This document shows, piece by piece, positions 43,607 through 55,500 of a stretch of 64,000 nt of DNA. Position 1 is the first letter of the stretch, and each line of letters starts with the position of its first letter. The notes under the pieces were generated by a model. It was not told the DNA's origin. It saw only the letters and a list, made by a program, of their open reading frames with translations, and ran no database searches. Made by a program: the position numbers and the translations under genes. Origin of the DNA: Blasia pusilla (Eukaryota; Marchantiophyta; Marchantiopsida; Blasiales); NCBI GenBank assembly GCA_050084515.1, contig CM114271.1, forward strand, positions 35,526,001 through 35,590,000, read 5' to 3'.

Positions 43607-46245
43607 GAAAAGCACATGCGTTAGTACACGGAGTAGCTAGGGACATGACTTGTGACCATAGGAAGCTTGGGCCAAAGCCAGTTGTAACTAGAACATGCTA
43701 ATGTTGCAATAAAGGAATGCATGGATTTGGACTTTTTCTTTGGTAGTACATGGCAATGAGTAGTTCCTCATGTGCTTAGGATATAAGTCAAGAGCATAGA
43801 CAAGGAGTATTTGAGGTAAGAGCTTGTGTTCGGATAAGCACCTAGGATAGGACCAAGTGTTGGGTGACTAACACTTGGGCTCGCCCTAGCATCGGTGGGG
43901 CACACCACTGTGTCTTAGGGCTTGGGGTGATCTTACTTGTTATAGCATGAGTGAACTTAGTGACACGCCTAAGTCGAATACGAAAGTAACCCAAAAGTAG
44001 TATGACTTGTGTACCGTGTAAACAGGTGGGATATTTACGAGATGTGGGCCAAGAGAAGTCTTAGGTAGCAAGCTCAGTTAGTTTATTTGATAGATTAGAT
44101 AGGTTGCAAAAAACCTGATCTAGGCTTATCGAAGAGGAGATGCTAAATGATGCTCATTGGTGCAATAAAAAACTTAAGACTTAAGTCAAACGAGGAATTG
44201 CAACTTAGTTACCATAACGCAATTCGATGTTAAGGGGTCGGCTTTCCAAAAATACTCGACATTAGAAGATTTGCGTTGATGAGGGAATCAATCTCTAAAG
44301 AAGGATGAGTGTCGCTACCCTCATAACCAAACGAGCGCCAAGCTGAACATCTGAACTCTAGCGGGATCATGCTAGGATGGTTTGAACTTTGGAGACATCT
44401 CAAGAAGAGACAATTTAGGAAACACAAGTGCGAGACGCGAGCAAGGCTAGCGTTTCAAGTGTTTCATGCATTTATGGTTGCAACTACGAAAACCAGAACC
44501 AAACGCGAACCTAGACTTGAGAGGAGTCGAGTCTAGGAAGAGACATGGCCAAAAGGTAAGAACCGGATTTCGGAAGTAATTAGTGTTTGGGGTTTTTTAC
44601 TGTATTTTCAACCATAACTTTTAGTTCTAAGATGCATTTGGGACAAATAAGATGGCCTTGGAAAGCTTATGCAAAGCCAGTTCTAACGCATCCACAATCT
44701 TAGCAACTACACAAGCAAAGGATGAAATATTAGCCAAGAACAATTGTATGGGGAGTTCGATTGAGGGCCAAAAAGAGGGGCTTGGGTGTCTCTTCCCCAA
44801 AGGTAGGGGGAGGGTGGAGATCCCCAAAAGTACTAGTAAGGGGGAAGATCTCCAAAAGTGCTTGGGACTCGAACCCCACTTTGCGGCGCCTTGGGGCAAT
44901 TCAAGGGTACGGAATGGATCAAGAGTTTTGGCGTTGGGATTTGAAAACCCTAACCAAGTCCAAAAGAGTAGATTTTGGAGGTCCCTATTGGATTCCAACC
45001 CGCGACTCATATTTTTGGGTCTAGTTTTGGGAGCTCATGCGAGGTCCATTAGATAGTTGGGACCGCTAGGTGCGCAAATATTGTTTTAGGTGCTTGGATT
45101 AACCAGAAAGTCTATCCCAAGTCTCGAAAGACTTGCCCGCGTTGGGAAGCTAGGAATGAGGGAAGGTTGAGGTTGATGAGGTTTCCAGTTTAGAACTCAA
45201 TAGGTTAGAAGGCCGATTGACCCACACCAGACTAACGTGAGTGTATATGGGTGCAGATTGGCGAGGAGAGCGTGTCCTAATGAACGTACATTTCCGCAAC
45301 ACTAAAGATTGACGTTCAAGGGGAGTATGCACACGAAAATCACTAGGACAGACATACAATTTTGGACATGAATTGGATTTTGCAAAAGGTGAGGCCGACA
45401 CTTATAGTCATTGTGGAAGGCAAGGCAATGGCGCAAAAGGAAGAAAAGAGAAAGTGTGGATCACGAAGGCAAGTAGGGAGGATGAGAAAGAAGGGGAAGA
45501 TGCCCACATGGACAAGTCCTTCTAAAAGACGGACGTAAGTCCACAAACATGGACATGTCTACAGACACGGACTTTGTCCATATGCAACCTTGCTAAGATT
45601 GTAACTAGCAATTTGAAACGTTGAAAAGGTAGCCTCCATGCTTCTTCACCATCAACGATGCATTAAAGATCAACAATGAAAATTTCTAATAGTCCTTAGG
45701 ACACTAAAAGAACGTGGGGTAGAATAACTAACCCTCATCTTTTTACTCTAGTAATCAGAGGAGCCCGCATAGAGCCACATACTAGGCAATGGTTAGGATA
45801 GAGCATCCGCATCAATAGGAGGGAGGTTTGAAAACTGACAATAATAATTATGCAGATTTTTAATTTTCAAACTTGGTTAGGAGTGAAATTCAAATTATAT
45901 GTGAGAAAAGAAAGGATCAAAATATTAATTTTATCATGTTAATGGGGGATTGGAAAAGATAATCCCTCTTTTCATAAATTTTTAGGGAAAAAGATATAAA
46001 AAAGTTTCCAAAAACAAAGAATTCAAAATAGAGAAGATATAGTTTTTCAAAAAAACTCTATCTTCACTATTTTTACATCAACTTTTTGGATTTCAAATTC
46101 TAGACAAGCTTCAAACTATCATTCCTCTAATTTTTAGTCTTTTCATTTCCTCAAAATAACCCAATGCAACACACGAACTAAAAAAAAAAATTAGCTCATA
46201 TTCATGAGGTCCTAACCTTCTTCACAAGATTTTAATGCTCTCCCA
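43607..46245. other. chromovirus 3' flank, possible LTR remnant, then AT-rich DNA
   Basis: No open frame with recognisable similarity. GGAC-N-GTCC palindromes cluster at 45510-45519, 45531-45542, 45551-45559 and 45569-45579. From about 45840 the sequence is AT-rich. A solo or 3' LTR is plausible but no second copy exists in the window to define its ends. Confidence 0.4.
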
Positions 46246-47092
46246 TCTACATAATAATATGCATAATACGACAAGATAGTGAGATAATATGACAAAAAAG
46301 GAAATATGTTTGAATTTTGTTGTTTGAGCCATAATTAGATGGGTAGAAATAGATAGGGATAGAGAAAATGGATAGGGACTTGAGTGGAATAGGAAAAAAA
46401 TATATATTAATTAATAATTTATTGAATATTATAATTGGTGATTAAAATATTAATAAAATGAAATAATTCTGATAAATAGCCAAAAATTTTGTAATTTGTA
46501 CTTGAATTCATATTTGATGGAGAGGGAAAAGAAATTTTAATGGAGGAGTAAATTTTGTTGAAATTTTATGGAAGGATAAAATTATTTATGGGATTGGGAT
46601 ATCATTTAAATTTGAGTGGAAGATTATAATTATTTAGGAGAGTGAAATATTATTACTCTTCTAAGATTTTAGAAAATAAAATTTTTATTTAAATTTTGAA
46701 ACAGATAATGTGATTGTTTTTAAAAGAACCGTATTAATTCACATGTGATATTTTGGGAAAGGATAATGAATTTGAATGTAAAATGGAAATGATTTCGTCA
46801 ATTAAAATTAACTAAGAATTTAGTTGGTGAATGTTATTTTGATGGGAACGGGAAGAATAGTTATTGTTCGAGTTTTTACGGAGGAGTGAAATTATTTAGG
46901 ATAATGGGTATTATTTAAAGATGACATTTTCTTACTCTTTTATGATTTAAAAAAGTGGAAATTATATTTATATTTTGGAATTAAATATAATTTCAAATTT
47001 TAAATATTTTTTATAAAAAATTTTATTGATACCTTTTTTTAAGATTATGGAGGAATTTGTATCACGCGTGCATCGCACGAGCAACATACTAG
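46246..47092 (+). mobile_element. Helitron with AT-rich repeat body (about 847 bp)
   Basis: The 5' end is A|TCTACATAATAATATGC at 46246. The 3' end is a stem-loop CGTGCATCGCACG-type sequence (47066-47079), then AGCAACATACTAG ending at 47092, followed by T. The body holds about two copies of the AT-rich ~270-bp unit. No Rep/helicase gene, so non-autonomous. Confidence 0.6.
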
Positions 47093-47261
47093 TCTATATT
47101 ATTATTCGATAGTGCCTTCTTGATTTACAAACACCTCTTGCTTGACATGTGGCGACTGGGCAGCAAGAAAATGTTTCCCTCTCTACGAGTAGCAAGAGAA
47201 AAAATTTGTGCACAACATGATTAGTCCTTCACTCACTTGCGTGGCACGGACTGCCCACTAG
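47093..47261 (+). mobile_element. short Helitron joined head-to-tail to the previous one
   Basis: Begins TCTATATTATTATTCG at 47093, immediately after the CTAG 3' end of the neighbour. It continues with GTGCCTTCTTGATTT, CTTGCTTGACATGTGGCG and GCAGCAAGAAAATG (family-typical) and ends ACTGCCCACTAG at 47261 followed by T. Confidence 0.65.
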
Positions 47262-48200
47262 TTGTGAACAATGATGCCTAACTTGAAGGTTTATCATGTC
47301 ATTGAATGCAAAGTGATATTTCTCCGCACAAATCTTTATCATAAATACAAAGTGATACTTCTCCCCACAAAACATACTACATATGTTTATACCTATCTTA
47401 TAAGTGGCGATCCTTCATGTATAGTAACAAAAAATAGTGACATAATACAACAAAATAGCAACAATCTTGCAATTTTTTCCTTTAATTCATAATTGGTATT
47501 TTGAGAAGGAAAAATGAATTTGAACGGAAATGGGAAATTATTTCATTTAATTAATGGATGTTATTTTGGTAGGAGGAATAGGTATTGCTTAAACTTTTAT
47601 GGAAGAATGAAATTATGTAAGGGAGGATATTTATTTGGTATTATTTAAATTGTAATTGAGGAGTGGAGTTCTTTAGAAAAGTGGAATGTTATGGCTCCTT
47701 TAGACTTAAGAAAGTGCAACTTATATTTAAATTTTTAAATGGAAAAAGAAATATTTTTAAATAATTATATTAATTCGCATTTGATGTTTTGGGAAATAAA
47801 AATGAATTTGAATGGAGAAGGAAAAATTTTATTTAATTAAGACTAATAATGATTTAAGAAGTGGATGTTATTTATTAAACTTTTACGGAGGAATGAAATT
47901 ATTTAGAGGAGTGGGATATTATTTAAATTTTACTTGAAGAGTGGAATTATCTAGAAGAGTGAAAGATTAATACTCTTTCAAGATTTAAGAATATGTATTG
48001 TTTAAAATTTTATGGAGGAATGAAATTATTTAAAGGAGTGGGATATTATTTAAATTTTACTTGAGGAGTGGAATTATCTAGAAGAGTGAAAGATTAATAC
48101 TCTTTCAAGATTTAAGAAAATAAAAATTATATTTAAATTTTGAAATGAGAACTAATTCAAAATTATTTTTTCAAAAATCCCTTTAGGACGCACTAACTAG
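47262..48200 (+). repeat. AT-rich repeat array, probable Helitron body
   Basis: About three copies of the AT-rich unit (for example TTTATGGAGGAATGAAATT, GAGTGGGATATTATTTAAA, TCTAGAAGAGTGAAAGATTA repeat near 47900 and 48020). A preamble, ACAAAATAGCAACAATCTTGC near 47448, is shared with 60672. It ends in CTAACTAG at 48200 followed by T, but without a clear hairpin. Confidence 0.45.
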
Positions 48201-48379
48201 TGCACATAATAGGGCCAACAAGTTGGTCAATTTATAATTTCCCCTCCCGTCAACCTCATAAGCCTAGTGTGTATATAGGGCTTATGATGAAGATGGACTA
48301 AGAGCTATAAAGTACGTTCTAATATGTTTGTATTATTGAGTTGTGGATGCAATGGATTTTCTCCATGGAGAGCAATGGA

Positions 48380-48820
48380 AAGTAATATCCCTACTACCTA
48401 CAGCATTCATTGTTGTTCGGGATGCACTCGTTTGTCTAAGGAAGTCCCAAACTTTAAGAAGATGCAAAATGGTTCCGGCAAAATTTCATCGAAACCATTA
48501 CGCCTACACATTCCACTCCCATCTATGCCGACTTTGAACCTGCAAAAATTACTGTATAAAGTGAAACTAAATCACGATCTAGACCTTGTGGATACACTAG
48601 AGAGTTGGCTAGATGAATGGACTCGTCTTCTGGTGGTCGCAGGTCCGAAGGTTCTGGGAGCTGCGCGTGTAGGCAAAAATCGCCACATAATTATTTCCAC
48701 ATAATTTTGCAGAAACCATTCCACACCTTCATAAACTCCGTGAGGAAAACGTAAGCATCTTGAACAACAATGAATTTTGTTGATACTAGGGATATCACTC
48801 TCACTGACATAGTATTGGCA
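48380..48820. repeat. long imperfect inverted repeat
   Basis: Arms at about 48380-48515 and 48680-48820 are reverse-complementary with substitutions. Both read as AGTGATATCCCTA-like text, ATTCATTGTTGTTC and TTTGCCTACAC-like text in opposite orientation. The spacer is about 160 bp. The overlapping frames 48324-48704 (+) and 48883-48572 (-) are mutually similar only because of this symmetry. Confidence 0.65.
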
Positions 48821-48860
48821 ACCCGAGACCCTAATCCCCTCTGGAGATTTGAATACATAA

Positions 48861-50935
48861 AAACCTTTATTGCACAAAGGCAATAAAGGTTGTCGATACT
48901 AAGTCTATTGCCCAGCTTTTCTCCACAATCCCAAGTCGTTGTACATCCGTTCCTATCGGTCCAATTCGTCGTCAAAAGATTTATGCGTTCTTCGCAACTT
49001 GCAACAACTCTTGGCCATGGCTTTGGTAAACTTTCTTCTCCTATACTTCTTAGTCTCTCCTAGTGGCCTACGCTGTATAAATTATGAGTGACACACGCTG
49101 AAATTGAAAATGGGCTGATTTTCTCACCCAAGTTGAGTTTACTTACCCAAACATTTACTAACCAAAGACGAGAGGATCCCAGCGCTCTCTTCAAAGAACA
49201 GCTCAGTTTGCTGTCTTATGCAGACGCTGACAAAGACGGAGCAAGACTAGTCTTGAGAGTTTTTGGAGCTAAAGATATGGTTCATTGAGAGGACTATTCA
49301 TCGTCGTCGAGTTTTTGTGAGGGGTTAGGAGTGAGTTTGAGAGGAGGAAAGACATCTAGAAAACCGAGGGAAGGAAATCAGACTCGAGCAAGGAATCCGC
49401 TCGACATGGAGGGCCCTTTTCCGTTGCACTGGAGCCTCGCCCATGGAAATTAAGGAAGCAACAAAACGCATGTCATTCGTAGGAAACCCGTAATTAATAT
49501 AACTCGACCGAGAATAGACTCAATGGTAGCTTGAAGAATTGCAGGACACTGCTAGTCGCAACACGCGCGATGCTTTCACTACTGATGGTTAATGAGCCCC
49601 ATGTGTGTCAGGTAAGCTTCAGACTGAAATGCAGGAACCAGCTACTATGAAAATCGATGGACGACAGCGACGGAATCGACATACTTGGGGACTTGCTCAG
49701 CAGCTTGTCGAATTCCAGCAAATGAGCATGAGGACCGCTTGAAATGTCTGTCCGAGCAATGCATACGCCGCCGTCACCTTTCTCCTGAGATCGATCTCCA
49801 CGGCCTGCCTAGTAGACGTCAAAAGTTGGATGACTTGAGAATGTGTCCAAATTCGTGGCTTCCCTCAATGCTCATCTGAGTTCAGAGCCCTGACAACCGG
49901 CGCTCGGGAAAGCAATTCTTGAAGCATGAGCACTGCGCCCTTCATACGAGTAGTTCCTGGTCAAATCGACAGACACGGTTCCACGATCGAAGGCTCGGTA
50001 TCATTATGCAGTACCCTCGTTACATTGCTGCGTGACTTGAGGGTGATGCAGGAGTTTAGAAGAGAAGAAACCCTCACATGTACTTATGTTCATTGAAGTC
50101 GTTTGGGAATCCAACAGCTCCAACTAAACCATTCACGATAAGATGTTCCTACAGCTGACGACACGAAGGTGCATTCACAAAGCACCGGGCAGAAGTGAAG
50201 TTAGTGATTCTGAGCAAAATCCCTAAATCGTAGAAGAATTGAAATTGGCGGAAATCGGAGAGGCCGGGAGGCAACGGATCGGAGGGTGGACGGAAATGTG
50301 AACCGGTAGATGCATTTTCGCTCCTCCAAGACTGGAGTCGATGGAATCGGGCAGAGTTGGTCAACCGCGAACTCCTGCAGCCTGCTTTGGGCAGTGAATG
50401 TAACTAAGCATTCAAATTTAGATACAAAGCGTTGGTGTGTGTGTGTGTGTAGGTCTTGAGTATAATCACATTGCATTTGCAGTAATTCACAAGCACTAGT
50501 CCGTCTTAATCATTCCCCATCACCGCAACCACTAAGCTCATAAGTCTAGCAGGACAGCTTTCTTTCAGTCTCCGATTCTCTCATCCACTCGCATTCATTC
50601 ATCACGAACGCGAGCTCGACAGGAACTGTGAGAATTGACCGAATACAATTTGGGTTGGCACGCCCATTCCGAGAGACTGGTCAGCAGACAAATCGTTTGC
50701 AAGCCCTGGCATTCAAAGCTTGGGACCATAACCACTTGGTTCTCTGTACAAAGTGAAGTTTGGTTTGAGCATCTTCCGAAGACCCTCCAATTACTTCACC
50801 GGTCTGGGGAGGGTTTACACCGCAAACCCACGGGCCATAAATTTTCTCAGTCAGTGAAAGAGAGTAGATTACGCATTCACTGACGTTCCATACCAGCTCT
50901 AATCAATGATCTGTGTAGAGCTCTACGAATCGGGT

Positions 50936-50981
<46 letters not shown>

Positions 50982-50992
50982 GTGTGTACAGA
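48861..50992. other. intergenic DNA between inverted repeat and ndhS
   Basis: No gene recognised. Contains a GT microsatellite near 50434-50450 and a GA microsatellite at about 50939-50982 just below the ndhS stop codon. Confidence 0.4.
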
Positions 50993-51787
50993 CTAAGGAT
51001 TTGCAGAGGGATTGACGAGTACAGCTGATTTAGGGTTGTTCATGGGAGGGCCTTGAGCGGAGCGTTGGAGATCGGTCAATTTGAACGTCACCAGCTTGTC
51101 CCAATTGCCTCCCTCGAACAAAACACCTGCCCTTCCATCGGTAACTCTCTGCACAATTCCTGTGAACATGTAGTACGGATTCTTGGGCTCTTTCACAAGA
51201 ACTGTCATGCCTGGCATCAGAAGCGGAGGGACCACTGTCTTCGCCTTCAGCCCTGGCCCTCCAATCTCCGCCCGCAGTCTCTCTAGCTCTTTAGATCCCT
51301 TCGTCACAATCGGAGGCGGGTACTCCTGCAAGAATTGTCTCAGTCCTTTCTCACCCCCTGGGAATCCCCCCACCATACCCGACATCTCCTTCCCGAAAGC
51401 ATCATATCCCTCAATCCCGTCCTTCGCTTGGCCGCTTCCATCCTTTCCATCCTTCTGCTTCTTCCCTCCAGCGCTGTCATACTTCTGCAGCAGCTTCTTC
51501 TTTCCTTCATCCGTATTCAAGCCTGCCTCTCCACCCTGTAGACCTCTTCCTCCCAACGCCTGCCAGAAATCGAATCCACCCTCCGCCTTCACGCAAATTC
51601 GCGCACCTCCCGTCCTCTTCTCAGTCTCCAATTTTCCGCCCCTCTTCAATTTTCCTGCTCCGCATCCCCACAGCTCGCTCCTTTCGCGTGCAATTGCACC
51701 CCTTGTGCTGCAGCCCGATCGCTCGAAGCCCACAGACGCAGCGCACGCAGATCCCGCTCCACACTGCACTTGCGCAGCCATCGCCAT
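50993..51787 (-). CDS. ndhS: chloroplast NDH complex subunit S (NdhS/CRR31)
   Basis: Intronless 264-residue protein. NdhS sits at the stromal ferredoxin-binding edge of the thylakoid NDH complex, which drives cyclic electron flow around photosystem I. Residues ~1-66 are Ala/Arg/Ser-rich, as expected of a chloroplast transit peptide, and end near RICVKAEGG. A charged linker rich in Gly and Lys follows, then LRQFLQEYPPPIVTKG. The conserved SH3-like domain (~190-245) shows PGMTVLVKEPKNPYYMFTG, IVQRVTDGRAGVLFEGGNWD and KLVTFKLTDL. The SH3-like fold and the GNWDKLVTF segment identify the family. The start is the first of two close ATGs (51787, 51781). The plus-strand frame across this locus is an antisense shadow of its GC-rich codons. 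Confidence 0.9.
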   Translation of the reverse strand: MAMAAQVQCGAGSACAASVGFERSGCSTRGAIARERSELWGCGAGKLKRGGKLETEKRTGGARICVKAEGGFDFWQALGGRGLQGGEAGLNTDEGKKKLLQKYDSAGGKKQKDGKDGSGQAKDGIEGYDAFGKEMSGMVGGFPGGEKGLRQFLQEYPPPIVTKGSKELERLRAEIGGPGLKAKTVVPPLLMPGMTVLVKEPKNPYYMFTGIVQRVTDGRAGVLFEGGNWDKLVTFKLTDLQRSAQGPPMNNPKSAVLVNPSANP

Positions 51788-52317
51788 TGCCCCCGATTTT
51801 CTTCAATCCTCCGCTCCGCCTCTTGTCCCTTCAGCTTTTCTTTTCCTCCTTTCTCTCGTCTTTTCCTTCCGTTTCTCTTACTTTCCTTCCGTCTCCTCTC
51901 CCTTCTTATCGTCTCGTCGTTGCCAGCGCCTTCGAACGAGCCGCTAAAGGAGCTGCGGGTTTCGCTTGAAGGCGTGCCACATACGAATTGCGATAAGGGA
52001 GTTAGCCGTGCGGGAAATGCCATAATTCAGATTAGTTCCTTCCCTACCATTATTAAGGAGGTTTAATTCGCAACTAGTGCGCGGCCCCTTAAGAGGGGTG
52101 TAGGACAAATAGATGGATAGGATAGACGGAGAAGAAAAAAATTAGGGAGAACTTGTAAAGATCTTCTAGAAAATACAAGTTCGTTGATTTCAAAGGGCAA
52201 TAAGAAAATATTTCGGTATAAAATAAAATTATATACGGGACCAATACTTATACAACAATGAAGAGTTGTACCTTAGCGTCAAGAAATGAGAGAGAGAATA
52301 CATATGTTTAAAAGTGA
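51788..52317 (-). other. 5' flank of ndhS
   Basis: Pyrimidine-rich on the plus strand (CTTTCC runs near 51840-51900). The promoter and 5' UTR presumably lie here. The sequence turns AT-rich after about 52060. Confidence 0.4.
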
Positions 52318-52574
52318 CTAGTAAGGTGCCCGTGTGATGCACGGGACATAAGAAAGTGTTTGAAGAGTATATGTTAGTGTATAGCTCGTGAAGGGAAGGG
52401 GATAATGATATCAATGTGTATCTCATGAAGGGAAGGAATTCATGATGTTTCACACAAATTTAAACTTTTTTCCTTGTCGCATGTAGCATGTGAAACATTT
52501 TCTTGCTGCCCAATTGTCTCGTGTCAAACAGAGAGGTGTTTGCAAATCAAGAAGGCACTCTCCCATAATATAGA
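52318..52574 (-). mobile_element. short non-autonomous Helitron (257 bp)
   Basis: On the minus strand it starts A|TCTATATTATGGGAGAGTGCC (52574), includes AAACACCTCTCTGTTTGACAC, and ends with the stem-loop CCCGTGCATCACACGGGCA, then CCTTACTAG (CTAG at 52321-52318) followed by T. One of the best-preserved full copies of the family. Confidence 0.75.
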
Positions 52575-55500
52575 TAGTAGTAAACTGCCTATGTACATCC
52601 TAAGTCCATTTAGGACCCTCCATTTGCAATGGGAGATTTGATATTTTGACCAAGACTAACTAAAATGGTAAAAAAAAGGTTAGATCACAGCTAACTACAA
52701 TGGTAACAAATGAACAAAAAGGATAGATCTAATTGCAAATTTTTTAATCATTTTGAGCATGCCTACATTCGGCCTTTTGAGAACAATTTTTGTTAGCGAG
52801 TTACACTCCATGTGCTACATCTTTTGCAAAAGTGTATACATCATAACTTCCTTGTGTAAAATGCAAGGTGAAATTATTTGCAGACACATGCTTGCATGGT
52901 AGGTAGAAGCATGCGATCGTTGGCTTCAATGTGTATGTCTGAATACTAGAAATCTACCATCACGGAAGCAACTAGATTTGAGTCCAAATTAATTACCATA
53001 AATGAAGAATGCAAATAATACAAAGCTCGGAAACTGGATCAACTTGGCTTGTATTTTATAGTATAAAAATTGCAAATATTGGATATACATTTCAATTGGA
53101 ATGAAGCAAAGCGAACAATTGTCTTGGAACGACTTCGGAAAAAAATTGCATTTTTGCCATGAATGCCAAATCTCTTGTAACAGAACTACCTAAAACATTC
53201 ACATGAATTAGAGTTCATAGCAGCTACAATTACCCTACTTGCATAAAATCAAGAATTCTACTACTACAATTAATTTTTTCTAGCATGAATAGAGCCTACA
53301 CTTCTACATTTTTAAGTCAATTACTCTAGCAACTACAAATTGCATAAATACAACATTACTATGTCATACTATAGGTATCATTTTAACCAATGTCATGAAC
53401 CATGCATGTGCATGTGTCAACTTGTCCTTGAGTCTATCAATCTCTGCTATGTGAATATTAATGTCTTTAGCTTGAGAATTTGCGATATTCTGCATGACGT
53501 TGAGCTACTCTTGGGATTGCAAGTATTTGTAGTCTAATGCCTCAGTGTTGTTGATTGCCATCACGTATACATGACTAGGGATAATATCCTGCTTGTAAAT
53601 TTGGTTAGTGATTGGTGGTCAGAGTTCTTCTCGGCATGTTGCAATCGTTGACGAGCATTGTCTCCTACACTTATGCAAGGAATCCGGTGCAAAACCAACA
53701 TAAAACCAACATGTATAGGTGATAGCACTTGTTCACGAGATACTCACAACTCATGAATATGTGCAACCAAACTTCCTACAATGTGCGCAATGTATAGTTC
53801 ACTAGTTTGACATTAAAACATTGAGAGCTTAGATCACAAAAACACATAGGAGTCGAACCACGAAATTGCACTAATCAAATTCTTAATTACCGCAGAAAGA
53901 GGTGAGCAAGAAGTCACCTTTGCACACATAGATGATGTTTCTCGTGGTGATTGCAATGTAATCCTTAGAATTTATCCGCAAATGATTTGAACTTGTCTTT
54001 ATATACTCTAATAAAAAATCAGTACAATTGCCAAGAAGATAAAAAGGATGAATGTGTCTTGCAATTAAATTTTGAACCATGTCAGGCGGATTGGAAAAAC
54101 TCAAGATATCAAGAGAAGATACAAAGAAGCTCATGTAGTAAATATTACCAAAGCTTTATTAAAAAAGATGAAATGTTCTATGAATATTATATAGACATTA
54201 AAAACATCCAAAATTAAGGCCGATCTATATAATCTAGCATGCATTTAATAGGAGTTTTGGAAAATTGCACACATAAAACTATAACATTGAGGCAAATATT
54301 TGCTATGTCACATAAGTGGCTATCATCGAATATAACTACGTTGCTTTATAAAATAATCTTTGATGTAATAGTCAATTGTGGCAATGAATTGTCTATCAAA
54401 TTCTCCACTAGACGTAAAAAAAGTTTCAAGTCATAGAATCATAATGTAGGTCTCAAAAGTTAGGGTAATCTTGAAAATTGTGATCTTAGAACATTTTCAT
54501 ATAGACAATGGTCATATGATAGTGTCAAAAAATGTCATCTTTACTATCTTTCTCATTATGGAAAATTTTGTCTAGGCCTCCAATGGATTTGCAATATGTC
54601 AATGTATCTACATTATTAGACACAGAATCCAACTTAGTTCAATAAATCCTCGATGCATGATCATCGAATCTATATTTTTGATAAATTAATAAATGACAAA
54701 AGCACGAAGAAATAGTAGAGGAAATCACAAAGTTTGTCAACAATCACACATACGTATTATACATACTTCCTCTTATTTGGCAACTTTGGCACTGGGGGAT
54801 AGTTATACAAAAGCATATTGTCGTTACGCTGAAGAGGATAGGATCCGAAAGTCCTTTGCCTTGACCTATCGCCCATATGAGGAGGCATTATATTTCCTTG
54901 AATTGTGTATTATGTTGTCACTTCAAAAGGATTCTAACATGTTATATCATTTTACTAATTCCATTGTTTCTATCCAAACATATCTCCATACCTGAATTGT
55001 ACATTGCTAAGTATAATAAATTGAGGTACATCATCATCAGGTATGTCTAGCATATCACTTAGTATCATATTTGCAAATTTGGAGGTGTATTTTTGGCACT
55101 TGGATGTGTGCATGTTAGAAAAAAAAATTCATTATGTGAAAGCAAATTTTAAAAAAATTGTGGCAATGTATACATGTTTTGCTTATAGCGGATCTCCAAG
55201 TCTTGTAGGTTATGAATCCACATTAATTGGAAGTATTCTTGTGGTTATCGGAGCCTATATGGTATAAGTATGCCTATTAGCCCACATGTTGTCATTTGAT
55301 TCGGAGCTTGCCATACCGATTGAACAGTATAGTTGTCATTTTCTTGATCATTTCAACTGTGCGAATGGGATACAATTCCTTGGGATGCCATCTTCTAACA
55401 TGAAAAAATGGATTAGTAGAAGATAAATACAAGTCTAATTGTCCATATTACTGTTGGTCAAAAACTTGAAGATCAACAAGACCTCATTTTCCTAAAATTG

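Noticed and set aside
44627-45056. Opposed frames (127 and 134 codons) downstream of the chromovirus
   Set aside because: Mutually overlapping on both strands with no retroviral or other domain; probably LTR or 3' non-coding sequence.
51183-51969. Plus-strand frames over ndhS (up to 254 codons)
   Set aside because: Antisense of the ndhS coding region; Pro/Ser/Phe-rich composition is the reverse complement of Gly/Lys-rich codons.
54693-55267. Short plus-strand frames at 54.7-55.3 kb as a possible retroelement remnant
   Set aside because: One segment (SGSPSLVGYESTLIGS) faintly recalls the copia RNase H region, but the match is too short and no neighbouring motif supports it.
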